A DNA stretch of 64,000 nt from the NCBI GenBank assembly GCA_028767165.1, contig JARACJ010000003.1:248001-312000 (forward strand), written 5' to 3'. Position 1 is the stretch's first letter. Every line of letters begins with the position of its first letter. This DNA comes from Proteobacteria bacterium DTSAM18. GTDB lineage: Bacteria > Myxococcota_A > UBA796 > GCA-2862545. The translations under genes were made by a program, and so were the position numbers. A model generated the notes under the pieces. It was not told the DNA's origin and did no database searches. It saw only the letters and a program-made list of their open reading frames with translations. This document shows positions 9,478-17,651 of this stretch, one piece after another.

Positions 9478-11648
9478 GGCGCCAGCTCCTGCTGCAGCCA
9501 GGTGATCAGGCCGACCATCGGCGGGGCCGCTGGATCGGAAGCGGGTGCGCAGGCTCGTGCGAGCAGCGCGGCGAGGGCCTCACGGCGGCTCACGGGGTCG
9601 CTGGGAAGGCTGGCGACCTCCTCGAGCGCCCGGCGACGACGGAGGTGCTCCCGGGCCGTGGCCTCGGGCGCGCAGCCCTCCACGATGCGGGCCTCGACCT
9701 GCTCCACGGCGGCCTCGGAGGGGTGCACGCCGTCGGCATCCCACCAGCGCTCGGCTCGCAGCTCGTCCATGAACAGCTCCAGGACGGGCAGCACGTGCAG
9801 GCGGGGGAACGCCTCGGACAGCGCCTCCGCGGCGAGCGCGAGGGCGGCCTTGGAGCGCAGGTTCTCGGTGCTGCCGAAGCGCAGGTGCCGGACGGGGCTC
9901 ACGGTGAGCCAGACGTCTGCCTCGGGCTGGGCCTCGAACAGGGCCTGCAGGGCAGGGGAGAGCGCGTCCGTAACCTCCGACGGGGAGAGGCGCCGGCGCC
10001 GGAAGCGCTCCGCCGGATCATGGTGGCAGTTGGCCACCACCTCTCCGGTGGCACGCAGCTCGTGGACCACGGCCGTGCCGAGGGTGAGGATCACGAGGGG
10101 CGCCGGTCCGGACAGCTGCCGGCGGGCCCAGGTGGCCCGGGCCTCGATGTGCTCCAGGAGCTCGCCCCGCGACGTGCGGGAGAAGTCGTGGTGGTGCCAC
10201 CAGCTGCGGTGGCGCTCGCGGCCCTCGGTGAGCGCCTCCTCGGGCAGCGGCTCGTCGGCGAGCAGCCACTGCAGGCCCCGGGCGATGCTCACCGGGTCGT
10301 ACAGGGTGCCGAGGGGGTTCACGTCGACCTCGAAGCCGGCCACGGCCAGCCGGGACCCGACGCGGTCGGCGAAGCAGGAGCCGAGGGTGACCACGGGGCG
10401 GCCGTAGCGGAGGGTGTCCGGCGCGCGCAGGGGGATGCGCAGGGGCCGTCGCGCCTCCGAGCGCCAGGGCACCGACGGGCCGGGCGCGTGGTGCAGGGAC
10501 AGGTGCAGGTGTTCCGCCATGGGGCTGTCGTCCTCGGTGAGGGCCAGGAGCGGGCGTAGAAGGGCGATCGGGGGCGCGGATCGGGGCAGGCAGGCCGTGA
10601 CCCGGCGAAGCCCCCGCGCGCGCAGGGAGTCTACCAGTGCATCGGGCAGCCGGAACCAGGCCGGCTCGGCGTAGACGCCGTGGGGCAGGGGAAGGCGGGC
10701 GATGCGCGCCCGGTCCAGGTCGACCTCGACACGGCCCAGGGGCGCCGGCGTGACCCGCGTGTGAAGGCCGCGGCCGTGGTGCACGGAGACGCCGAGGGCC
10801 TGCAGGGCGGCCTCGAGGTGGCCCTCGACGGGAACGCCTGGGGTGTCGGCGGGCAGCACGGCGACCCACGGCGCGACGGACCGGGGGTCGGGTGCGAACG
10901 GCGGGCCGGCCTGCTGAAGCCAGACCGACCGGTCCACCTGGGCGAGCGCCCCCCACAGGGCTGCGGGCGCGTGGTCCGTGGTGTGCCGACCGGCGAGGGT
11001 GTGCCGCAGCAAGGGCTCCCGGAGACCCTTGCGCACGAAGGCCAGGCCGAGATCCAGGTAGCGACGCAGGCTGTGCAGGCCCACGCCGCTGGCGGAGGGG
11101 AGCACGGAGGCCGGCCACAGCTCGTACTGCAGCAGCGCGGCGCCCGCCTCGAGCACCATCCAGCTGCCGGGAGCGCCGTGCCATGGGCGGGCCGGCCCGT
11201 GGCAGAACTCGTGGAGGAGACCTGTGGCCAGCGGGCCGTCGAGGAGCGCCTGTGGGCTGGAGCCCCCGTCGAGCGACGACTGGAGGTGGGGCATGTCGGC
11301 GTGGCCCAGCCCCACGGGCACGAGCTGGCCGCCGTAGAAGGTGCTCCCGACCAGCTCGCCGAGGGGCCGGTCGAGGTCGAGCCAGGTCGCGGGCCCGAGT
11401 CCCAGCGCTTCGTGCAGGTGGGCCAGGCGACCCAGGTGATCGCGCAGCCTGCTGCCGGGCACCAGGGGCCGCTGCCAGGCGCAGGCGAGGGGAGCCGGCA
11501 GGCGATCGCTCGTGGCAGCGCTCTCTGTCTCAGCCCGAGCGTACCAGTCACGCCACACCTGGGTCTCACCGCCTTCACGGGCGGTCTCGAGCCACGCCAG
11601 GGAGCTGTGGACGAGGCTTGGATGGGGCGTGGTCGGGGCGTCCTGCAT
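9474..11648 (-). CDS. HExxH-containing N-terminal region fused to a GSCFA domain
   Basis: 724 residues if the ATG at 11648 (MQDAPTTPHPS) is the start. The frame is open further upstream, but that stretch overlaps a remnant of another gene and has low-quality composition; no good Shine-Dalgarno is seen at either place. Residues 146-150 read HEFCH with a candidate third ligand Glu in VLEAGAALL 17 residues later, a gluzincin-like metal site. From about residue 415, VTLGSCFADRVGSRL followed by NPLGTLYDP, HDFS and LTLGTAVVHE define the GSCFA family (PF08885), an SGNH-hydrolase-related fold of unknown substrate. The late DADGVHPS resembles the Asp-x-x-His catalytic pair of SGNH enzymes. It is first in a three-gene unit with the oxygenase and HAD protein. 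The start is uncertain. Confidence 0.75.
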   Translation of the reverse strand: MQDAPTTPHPSLVHSSLAWLETAREGGETQVWRDWYARAETESAATSDRLPAPLACAWQRPLVPGSRLRDHLGRLAHLHEALGLGPATWLDLDRPLGELVGSTFYGGQLVPVGLGHADMPHLQSSLDGGSSPQALLDGPLATGLLHEFCHGPARPWHGAPGSWMVLEAGAALLQYELWPASVLPSASGVGLHSLRRYLDLGLAFVRKGLREPLLRHTLAGRHTTDHAPAALWGALAQVDRSVWLQQAGPPFAPDPRSVAPWVAVLPADTPGVPVEGHLEAALQALGVSVHHGRGLHTRVTPAPLGRVEVDLDRARIARLPLPHGVYAEPAWFRLPDALVDSLRARGLRRVTACLPRSAPPIALLRPLLALTEDDSPMAEHLHLSLHHAPGPSVPWRSEARRPLRIPLRAPDTLRYGRPVVTLGSCFADRVGSRLAVAGFEVDVNPLGTLYDPVSIARGLQWLLADEPLPEEALTEGRERHRSWWHHHDFSRTSRGELLEHIEARATWARRQLSGPAPLVILTLGTAVVHELRATGEVVANCHHDPAERFRRRRLSPSEVTDALSPALQALFEAQPEADVWLTVSPVRHLRFGSTENLRSKAALALAAEALSEAFPRLHVLPVLELFMDELRAERWWDADGVHPSEAAVEQVEARIVEGCAPEATAREHLRRRRALEEVASLPSDPVSRREALAALLARACAPASDPAAPPMVGLITWLQQELAP

Positions 11649-12060
11649 GGACGGCGACGGTATCACGGGGCCTGCGGTGATTCCCGTACCGAACGTCCTG
11701 GCGGGTCGCGAGACATTGGTGCAAGGTCTTGCGTGAAACATTCTCGGAGCTCGACACCATGTAGGTCTCCCTTCCCACGCGCCGGACTTCTGCGAGTACA
11801 TCGACGGCTGCACGGACCCCGAAGCCTCGAACTTCGACCCCCAAGCCACCCGCGACGGCGGCTCCTGCATCACCTGACCGCCCCGGTCCCGCCCGCGCTC
11901 CACCCGTCACCTTGGAGGCACATCGAACACGCCCCAGCCCGCCCTTTCGGGGATTCGTCCGGTTCCTCCGGCGCCCCGCCACCCGTCCAGGCACCCGTCC
12001 GAAAAAAGCAAGTGCCGGTCCTGGGACCTTGATGTAGAATCGCGCCCGTATGGAGGCCTT
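11649..12060. other. intergenic region with a gene remnant
   Basis: The 412 nt between the divergent genes 9474-11648 and 12061-13134 contain a 93-nt decayed coding fragment (listed separately), short direct repeats of CACCCGTCC near 11980-11997, an A-run at about 12002-12007 and a TAGAAT -10-like hexamer at 12035-12040 that may serve the downstream lipoprotein. No intact gene is seen. Confidence 0.5.
11785..11877 (+). pseudogene. C-terminal remnant of a GC-D repeat lipoprotein gene
   Basis: This frame reads DFCEYIDGCTDPEASNF, then about a dozen residues ending in DGGSCIT and a TGA stop. It matches the Cys-containing repeat of the intact lipoprotein just downstream: that gene has the same CEYIDGC run near residues 192-198, with a shared exact run longer than 20 bases. 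The fragment has no start, no signal peptide and no open frame to its left beyond 11737. It looks like the tail of a deleted paralogue, or debris from recombination between tandem copies. Confidence 0.7.
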
Positions 12061-13134
12061 ATGCTGCACCCCCGCCATGGCTTGATGTTCCTGATGACCG
12101 GCTTCGCGCTCAGCGCGTGCGAGGTCGAGCCTGACTGCAACGACAACCAGACCCTCGAAAACGGCGTCTGCGTGGACAACCCGATCGAGACCGACACCGG
12201 TGATACCGGCGGTCCCAACGTCGATCCGGACCTCTTCTCCCCCGTCCGCATCAGCCTCGACATCCAGCGCATTCCCAACAAGACCCACCTCTCCCTGAAG
12301 TGTGGTGAGGAAGGCGGCGAGATGCGCGAGTACATCGGCTCCAGCAACTTCCAGTCCAAGCGCGAGCACAAGCTCACCCAGGAGATCCTGAAGGAGACCT
12401 ACTGCACGGTCGAGCTCTGGGATGCCGCCGGTGGTGAGATTCCCGCAGGCAAGGTCCGCATCTGCGACGTCTACGTCGACGAGTGGGAGGCCGAGCGCAT
12501 CCCCTCCGATCAGAACGGCGGCGTCAAGATGGCCTCCACGTTCAACGTCCTCGAGTGCATCGACGGCTGCACCGACCCCGTGGCCGAGAACTACGACGAG
12601 AACGCGACCCGCCTGCCCCACGATGACTACTGCGAGTACATCGACGGCTGCATGGACGACCGCGCGATCAACTACAACGTCGCGGCCACCCGCGACGACG
12701 GCACCTGCGACTTCGGCGGCTACGGCATCGTCGAGGTCGACCTGGCCATGGACTCCGAGCCCGAGGACACCACCGTCCACCTCGTGTGCGACGGCGTCGA
12801 GGTCCGCGCGGCGAGCGGCTTCGCCAACCCCCAGGTCCCCGAGACCGTCTCCTGGCCCAGCGACGCCGGCAACGACTGCCACGTCGAGGTCGGCGACCTC
12901 GCCGGCGATCTCGGCCCCGCAGGCACCGTCCGCGTCTGTGGCGAGGCCGTGGCCTCCTGGGAAGCCTGGGACCTCATCCCCCAGGGTGGCTCCGGTGGCG
13001 GCCTGAGCCTCGGTGCCTACCGCACCGACATCTCCGGCACCTTCTTCATCCCCGCCTGCAGTGGTTGCGTGGACCCCGAGGCCACCAACTTCGACGAGGA
13101 TGCCTACATCGACGACGGCTCCTGCACCTACTGA
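12061..13134 (+). CDS. lipoprotein with duplicated domain and Cys/Asp repeats
   Basis: 357 residues; ATG with GGAGG 4 nt upstream. MLHPRHGLMFLMTGFALSAC is a lipoprotein signal (Cys20), followed by a Cys-paired segment and a Thr/Asp/Gly linker. Two related beta-rich domains follow (about 59-170 and 225-330), each ending with a motif like KVRICDVYVDEWEA or TVRVCGEAVASWEA. Between and after them are Cys repeats of the type GC-D--A-NY---A---DG-C (IDGCTDPVAENYDENAT, MDDRAINYNVAATRDDGTC, SGCVDPEATNFDEDAYIDDGSC). Similar repeats occur in secreted proteins of many marine bacteria, where the acidic residues may bind calcium; that is inference. Function is unknown. A remnant of a close relative lies just upstream. 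Confidence 0.8.
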   Translation: MLHPRHGLMFLMTGFALSACEVEPDCNDNQTLENGVCVDNPIETDTGDTGGPNVDPDLFSPVRISLDIQRIPNKTHLSLKCGEEGGEMREYIGSSNFQSKREHKLTQEILKETYCTVELWDAAGGEIPAGKVRICDVYVDEWEAERIPSDQNGGVKMASTFNVLECIDGCTDPVAENYDENATRLPHDDYCEYIDGCMDDRAINYNVAATRDDGTCDFGGYGIVEVDLAMDSEPEDTTVHLVCDGVEVRAASGFANPQVPETVSWPSDAGNDCHVEVGDLAGDLGPAGTVRVCGEAVASWEAWDLIPQGGSGGGLSLGAYRTDISGTFFIPACSGCVDPEATNFDEDAYIDDGSCTY

Positions 13135-13156
13135 GCTTCGTCACTCCATACGACCG

Positions 13157-13185
13157 ACGCCCCGGCCAGTCACTGGCCGGGGCGT
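13157..13185. terminator. bidirectional hairpin terminator between convergent genes
   Basis: A perfect 14-base inverted repeat, ACGCCCCGGCCAGT (13157-13170) and ACTGGCCGGGGCGT (13172-13185), centred on one base. In RNA it folds as a ~10-bp GC stem with a 7-nt loop. It sits 22 nt after the rightward lipoprotein stop and 49 nt beyond the leftward YceI stop. Confidence 0.75.
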
Positions 13186-13234
13186 TCGTCGTCTTGGGAA
13201 CAGGTTCGTGCGATCCTGGATCGGGGACCGACCC

Positions 13235-13879
13235 TCAGCGGGCACGGCCCTTCACGTCGATCAGGAACTCGAGGCTCTCCTGGTTCCGCAGCACCCCCAG
13301 GGGCGCCACGTAGGGGCTGAAGCCGAAGTCCGCGTGGGTGAGCTTGAAGGAGCCACGGGCCGAGAAGCTGCTGCCGTCTGCGGAGACCGTCATGGGCACG
13401 CTGATCGCCTTGCCCACGCCACGCACGGAGATCTCGCCCTTCACCGTGACGGAGCTGCCGCTGCCGGAGCAGGAGGTGGCCCGGAAGCTGATGCGGGGGA
13501 AGTTCGAGGCGTACAGCTGGCTCTTGCCCCACATGTTCTTCTTCAGCTTGTCCTTGTCCTTGTCGGAGATGGTGTTGTCGTCGAGCCCCATCTGCGAGCG
13601 GGAACGACCCGGGTCGACGACGAGCTCCGAGACGGGGAAGGAGATGTCGACCTCGCAGCCCGAGGCGCCTTCTGCCGGCCAGGTGACCGTGCCGTCGAAG
13701 GTGCGCGCCGCGATCACGTGATCGTGGCCCATGCCCGACGCCAGGCTCTCGCGGTCATAACGGATGACCACATACAGGTCGCTGCCTGCAGGATCGAGCT
13801 GGTAGGTGGTGGCCTCCTGGGCCGACGCGGCGATGGGCGCCAAGAGCGCCATCGTGAAAGCCTTGATCCTGGTACTCAT
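13235..13879 (-). CDS. YceI-like periplasmic protein
   Basis: 214 residues from the ATG at 13879, with GGAGG 8 nt upstream and a signal peptide (MSTRIKAFTMALLAPIAASAQ). The mature chain has the YceI lipocalin-like order: YQLDPAGSDLYVVIRYDRESLASGMGHDHVIAA at the N-terminus, a central FPRISFRAT strand, then VTVKGEISVRGVGKAISVPMTV and GSFKLTHADFGFSPYV. In characterised relatives the eight-stranded barrel binds a polyisoprenoid chain in the periplasm; here the ligand is inferred. Two Cys (SGCEVD, TSCSGS) may pair. It is divergent from ftsZ and shares a 139-nt regulatory gap with it. Confidence 0.85.
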   Translation of the reverse strand: MSTRIKAFTMALLAPIAASAQEATTYQLDPAGSDLYVVIRYDRESLASGMGHDHVIAARTFDGTVTWPAEGASGCEVDISFPVSELVVDPGRSRSQMGLDDNTISDKDKDKLKKNMWGKSQLYASNFPRISFRATSCSGSGSSVTVKGEISVRGVGKAISVPMTVSADGSSFSARGSFKLTHADFGFSPYVAPLGVLRNQESLEFLIDVKGRAR

Positions 13880-14018
13880 CTGGTGTGCCTCCTGCAGTGC
13901 CTGACGTGAATCCACTTGCTTCGTTACCATCCACAGGCACGAATCGCGACCGGAACCGATGAGGTCGACACGCTTGCACCCGGTCGGGTAGATAGGTCCG
14001 TAAACCAACGGAGAGTCG

Positions 14019-15134
14019 ATGTCTGCCCATTTCAAGACACCTGCCATCGGTGGAGCTTCCCTGGTGGAGGATCATCAGCTCGATGCCCGCATCGCCGTCA
14101 TCGGCGTGGGTGGCGCCGGGTCGAACATCATCGACTCCCTCATCGACCGCGGCATCTCCGATGCGGTGCAGACCATCGCCATCAACACCGATGTGCAGGC
14201 GCTCAACCGCTCTCGTGCCGGTCGCCGCTACAAGCTCGGCGCCGACATGACCTGTGGCCGCGGCACCGGCTCCGACCCCGACAAGGGCCGTGAGCTCGCC
14301 CTGTTCCACCGCGATCAGATCGGTGAGCTCCTCGGCGGGTTCGATCTGGTCTTCGTCGTGGCCGGCATGGGCGGCGGCACGGGCTCCGGCGCGGCCCCCA
14401 TCATCGCGGGCACCCTGCGCGAGACGGGCGCCCTCGTCGTGTCCGTGGGCACCGCGCCCTTCGGCTTCGAAGGCAAGCGGCGCGGCCGTGTGGCCCGCCA
14501 GGCCCACGAGGCCCTGCTCGACTGCTCCGATGCCGTCGTGGTGCTCCGCAACGATCAACTCCTCCGCGTAGCCAACCAGCAGACCCGGTTCCGCGACGCC
14601 ATGCGTCTGGTCGACAACCACGTCTCCGAGATCCTGCAGGGTGTCGTCGGCATCCTGGCCCGTCCGGGCTCCGTCAACGTCGACTTCGCCGACCTGCGTG
14701 CCATCCTCGAGGATCAGGGCGAGGCCATGTTCGCCGTGGGCCACGGCGCGGGCGATCACCGCATCCACGACGCCCTCGTCCAGGTGCTCAACGTCCCTCT
14801 CCTGCAGGACCGCTACCTCGACGCCGCCCAGGCGGTCATGGTGTTCATCGAGTGCCGCGAGGAGCCCGGGCTCAAGGAGTTGTCCGACATGGTCGAGCAG
14901 ATCCAGGCCGAGGCCCACCCCGACGTCAACCTCATCTGGGGCTGGTGCGTCCACGACGACCTGCCCCAGGATGTCCGCCTCACGCTCCTCGCCACGGGCT
15001 TCCCTGCCTCCGGTGGGCACGCCACGTCCGGCTGGGGAGATCGCGACGGCAGCTGGCGGGTGCAGGACCGCGCGAGCCACAGCAAGGGGCACGGCGGCCA
15101 CGGTTCTCCGGATCTCTTCCGCCCCCTCGACTGA
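14019..15134 (+). CDS. ftsZ: FtsZ, cell-division tubulin-like GTPase
   Basis: 371 residues. GVGGAGSNIIDSLI near residue 30, the tubulin signature GMGGGTGSGAAP, TAPFGFEGKRRG, NDQLL and the T7 loop NVDFADLRAI (catalytic Asp for the neighbouring subunit) are all present, so a polymerising GTPase is expected. It differs from textbook FtsZ in the T3 loop (GRGTGSDPDKG for G-GAGA-P--G), in several core positions and in the tail: after a Gly/His/Ser-rich linker it ends SPDLFRPLD, a poor match to the usual FtsA/ZipA-binding peptide. It is not in a division-and-wall (dcw) cluster, so it could be a second FtsZ or the only copy in a lineage with a scattered cluster. A strong terminator follows. Confidence 0.9.
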   Translation: MSAHFKTPAIGGASLVEDHQLDARIAVIGVGGAGSNIIDSLIDRGISDAVQTIAINTDVQALNRSRAGRRYKLGADMTCGRGTGSDPDKGRELALFHRDQIGELLGGFDLVFVVAGMGGGTGSGAAPIIAGTLRETGALVVSVGTAPFGFEGKRRGRVARQAHEALLDCSDAVVVLRNDQLLRVANQQTRFRDAMRLVDNHVSEILQGVVGILARPGSVNVDFADLRAILEDQGEAMFAVGHGAGDHRIHDALVQVLNVPLLQDRYLDAAQAVMVFIECREEPGLKELSDMVEQIQAEAHPDVNLIWGWCVHDDLPQDVRLTLLATGFPASGGHATSGWGDRDGSWRVQDRASHSKGHGGHGSPDLFRPLD

Positions 15135-15156
15135 ACCATCAGGGGCCGCACCACGA

Positions 15157-15185
15157 AGGGGCGCTGGCATCACGCCAGCGCCCCT
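15157..15185. terminator. terminator after ftsZ, shared with the convergent HTH gene
   Basis: 12-bp perfect stem, AGGGGCGCTGGC (15157-15168) with GCCAGCGCCCCT (15174-15185), and a 5-nt loop. It is followed by CGTTCGTT on the rightward strand. It lies between convergent stops at 15134 and 15220. Confidence 0.85.
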
Positions 15186-15219
15186 CGTTCGTTCTGGAGA
15201 CGTTCGCCGCGGGCGCGGA

Positions 15220-16221
15220 TCAGCTGCTGATCACGGGCCCCAGCGACTTCACGGACAGGATGGACCGCTCGTCGGCCAGGCGATGCGATGCACGGGACAG
15301 GGCGTCGACCAGGGAGCTGCCGATGATGACGCCGGTGTCCTGGCCACCCTCGTGGCTGTAGGAGACCTGCCAGGCGAAGCCAGACGTGGCATCGCCCTTG
15401 CGCGTGGACTTCGTGGGGGCAGGGGAGGGCGACAGCTCCTCGGCGATCTCCACCACGCCACTGCGCCGAGGAGCCGGTGCGGGCGCCTCGTCGAAGTCGT
15501 CGTGGTCGGTGGGGGCGGGAAGGCCGTCGGTGAGCTTGCGCATGAGTGCCTCGATCTCGGGAGGCGACATGCGGCCCGCGGCCGGGATGCCGTGCTTGAT
15601 GCGGTAGTTGCGCACCGCACCGAGGCTCATCTGGGTGAACTCGGCCACGACGCGGTCGGGCACCTTGCCCAGCAGGTTCGCGTAGTCGTCGAGCTTGGAC
15701 TGCCGGTTTCCGCGAGGCGCAGGCCGGCGGCGTGGGCCCTTGTAGCCCGGGATGTTGTGGCGAGCGCGGTAGCTCGCGATGGTGCGCACCGACACACCCG
15801 CGAGGCGTGCGACCGCGGCATCGGGCATGCGGCCCAGCAGGTGGCCGTGCTTCTCGATGAGCGAGTCCTTGGAACCGGGACGCTTGCTGCCGCTCTGCAC
15901 GGTGCGACGGACGCCGGCCTTGCGGAAGCTGGTGGACAGCTCCACCACCGACACGCCCAGGTGCTCGGCCAGGTCCTTGAGGGGCATGTCGTCCTTCAGC
16001 TTGATGGCATCTTGCCACCAGTCCGGAGTGGACGAGGCCGCGCCCTGACGGCGACGGAGGTAGGTGACGAGGTGGGCGCGCTGCTCGGGGCTGGGTGCAC
16101 TCACACCCTCCTCCCAGCGTTCGATCGTCTGCGACTCCACCCCGATGGCCTCGGCCAGCTGCTGGCTGGACATGCCCTTGTGCTCGCGGTTCTCTCGAAT
16201 CCAATCATGCAGCTGCGTCAT
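15220..16221 (-). CDS. DNA-binding protein with XRE HTH and three further HTH-like segments
   Basis: 333 residues from the ATG at 16221, chosen because GGGAG lies 5 nt upstream and an XRE helix-turn-helix follows at once (residues 18-40, SSQQLAEAIGVESQTIERWE). Three more HTH-like segments are seen: about 80-103 (PLKDLAEHLGVSVVELSTS), 133-158 (PDAAVARLAGVSVRTIASYR then HNIP) and 188-212 (PDRVVAEFTQMSLGAVRNYR then HGIP). The last two are clear repeats of each other. A Pro/Ala/Asp linker leads to a C-terminal ~55-residue domain (FAWQVSYSHEGGQ...) that is unfamiliar. Probably a sequence-specific DNA binder reading an extended site; the target is unknown. It stands alone between two strong terminators. 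Confidence 0.8.
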   Translation of the reverse strand: MTQLHDWIRENREHKGMSSQQLAEAIGVESQTIERWEEGVSAPSPEQRAHLVTYLRRRQGAASSTPDWWQDAIKLKDDMPLKDLAEHLGVSVVELSTSFRKAGVRRTVQSGSKRPGSKDSLIEKHGHLLGRMPDAAVARLAGVSVRTIASYRARHNIPGYKGPRRRPAPRGNRQSKLDDYANLLGKVPDRVVAEFTQMSLGAVRNYRIKHGIPAAGRMSPPEIEALMRKLTDGLPAPTDHDDFDEAPAPAPRRSGVVEIAEELSPSPAPTKSTRKGDATSGFAWQVSYSHEGGQDTGVIIGSSLVDALSRASHRLADERSILSVKSLGPVISS

Positions 16222-16331
16222 GCAGGCTCCCTCGCTAGGCCGGCGTACCGACATCACACCACCGATGCATCAGATCGACTATAACGCAACATTTCAAGCC
16301 CCAGAACCCCGTATGCACCAAAGCAACGGTG

Positions 16332-16365
16332 AAAGCCCCGTTGCCGGAGAAGGCAACGGGGCTTT
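16332..16365. terminator. strong terminator for the fadN-fadA operon
   Basis: 14-bp perfect stem (16332-16345 with 16352-16365) and a 6-nt loop. Its outer ends are AAA and TTT, and it lies 60 nt past the leftward thiolase stop. Confidence 0.85.
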
Positions 16366-16425
16366 GCGGGGTCTCGCATGTGTGGCAACGCGTCACAATG
16401 TCTGCAGCCGCGTTGGCGGTACCCA

Positions 16426-17592
16426 TCAGGCCTGGGGATTCTCGAAGATGGCGGCCGCTCCCATGCCACCTCCGATACACATGCTGACGATGCCGTAGCG
16501 GATGCCATCGCGGCGCATCTGGTGCAGCAGGGTGGCGGTGAGCTTGGCGCCGGTGCAGCCGAGGGGGTGGCCCAGGGCGATGGCGCCGCCGTTGACGTTG
16601 ACGATGTCCTGGTTCAGGCCGAGCTCGCGCACGCAGTACAGCGCCTGGCTGGCGAAGGCCTCGTTGAGCTCCACGAGGCCGATGTCCTCGATCTTGAGGC
16701 CGGCCTGGGCGAGCGCCTTGGGGATGGCGTACGCGGGGCCCACACCCATGATGTCCGGGGGCACGCCGACCACCGCGAAGGTCTTCAGGGTGGCCAGGAC
16801 GTCGAGGTTGCGCTCCTTGGCCCAGTCGAGGCTGGCGACCATGGCCGCGGCCGCGCCGTCGGAGACCTGGGAGCTGTTGCCGGCGGTGACCGATCCGCCG
16901 AGCTTGAAGGGGGACCGGAGCCGGCCGAGGGCCTCCAGGCTCGTGTCGCGACGGGGACCTTCATCTACCTGAAAGGTGATGTCGTGCCACGCGCTGCCGT
17001 CGAAGACCCGGGTGTCGACGGGGACGATCTCGTCGGTGAACCGGCCGGCGTCGATGGCGGCGGCCGCCCGCTGGTGGGACTGCAGGGCGAAGGCGTCCTG
17101 GTCCGCACGGCTGATGCCGAAGCGCTCGGCGACGATCTCGGCGGTGATGCCCATGGGGGTGTAGGCATCCGGGCGCTCGTCCATCAAGGTGGGATTCGGT
17201 GCGGGCTTCTGGCCGCCCATCGGCACGATGGACATGGACTCGACGCCACCGGCCAGGACGGCGTCGTTCCACCCGGCCATGATGGAGCTGGCCCCCTGGG
17301 CGATGGACTGCAGGCCCGAAGAGCAGAAGCGGTTGATGGTGAGCGCGGGCACGGAATCGGGCAGTCCGGCGAGGAACCCGCCGATGCGGCCGACGTTGGT
17401 GCCCTGCTCGGCCTCGGGCATGGCGGTGCCGACCACCAGATCGCCGACCTCCTTGGGGTCGACGCCGGAGCGCTCGACGGCGCTCTTGAGGGCCACGCCG
17501 AGGAGATCGTCGGGACGGGTGTCTTTCAGGGAACCGCGCTTGCCCTTGCCCACAGCGGTTCGGACGGAGGAGACGATGGCGACTTGTCGCAT
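16426..17592 (-). CDS. fadA: acetyl-CoA acyltransferase (3-ketoacyl-CoA thiolase)
   Basis: 388 residues, full length for the family. The active-site nucleophile is Cys90 in NRFCSSGLQ; the base His342 lies in GHPLGCTGA and the second Cys372 in MCIGGGMG. These are the three catalytic residues of type I thiolases, which cleave 3-ketoacyl-CoA to acetyl-CoA and a shortened acyl-CoA. It is the second gene of an operon with fadN (59 nt gap), the same order as fadN-fadA in Bacillus, which argues for beta-oxidation rather than acetoacetyl-CoA synthesis. A strong terminator follows at 16332-16365. Confidence 0.93.
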   Translation of the reverse strand: MRQVAIVSSVRTAVGKGKRGSLKDTRPDDLLGVALKSAVERSGVDPKEVGDLVVGTAMPEAEQGTNVGRIGGFLAGLPDSVPALTINRFCSSGLQSIAQGASSIMAGWNDAVLAGGVESMSIVPMGGQKPAPNPTLMDERPDAYTPMGITAEIVAERFGISRADQDAFALQSHQRAAAAIDAGRFTDEIVPVDTRVFDGSAWHDITFQVDEGPRRDTSLEALGRLRSPFKLGGSVTAGNSSQVSDGAAAAMVASLDWAKERNLDVLATLKTFAVVGVPPDIMGVGPAYAIPKALAQAGLKIEDIGLVELNEAFASQALYCVRELGLNQDIVNVNGGAIALGHPLGCTGAKLTATLLHQMRRDGIRYGIVSMCIGGGMGAAAIFENPQA

Positions 17593-17651
17593 GGGATGTC
17601 CTTTGGTCTATCGGGACGGGGCGCCTTCCGGCACCCCGACGGGTGCGTGGT

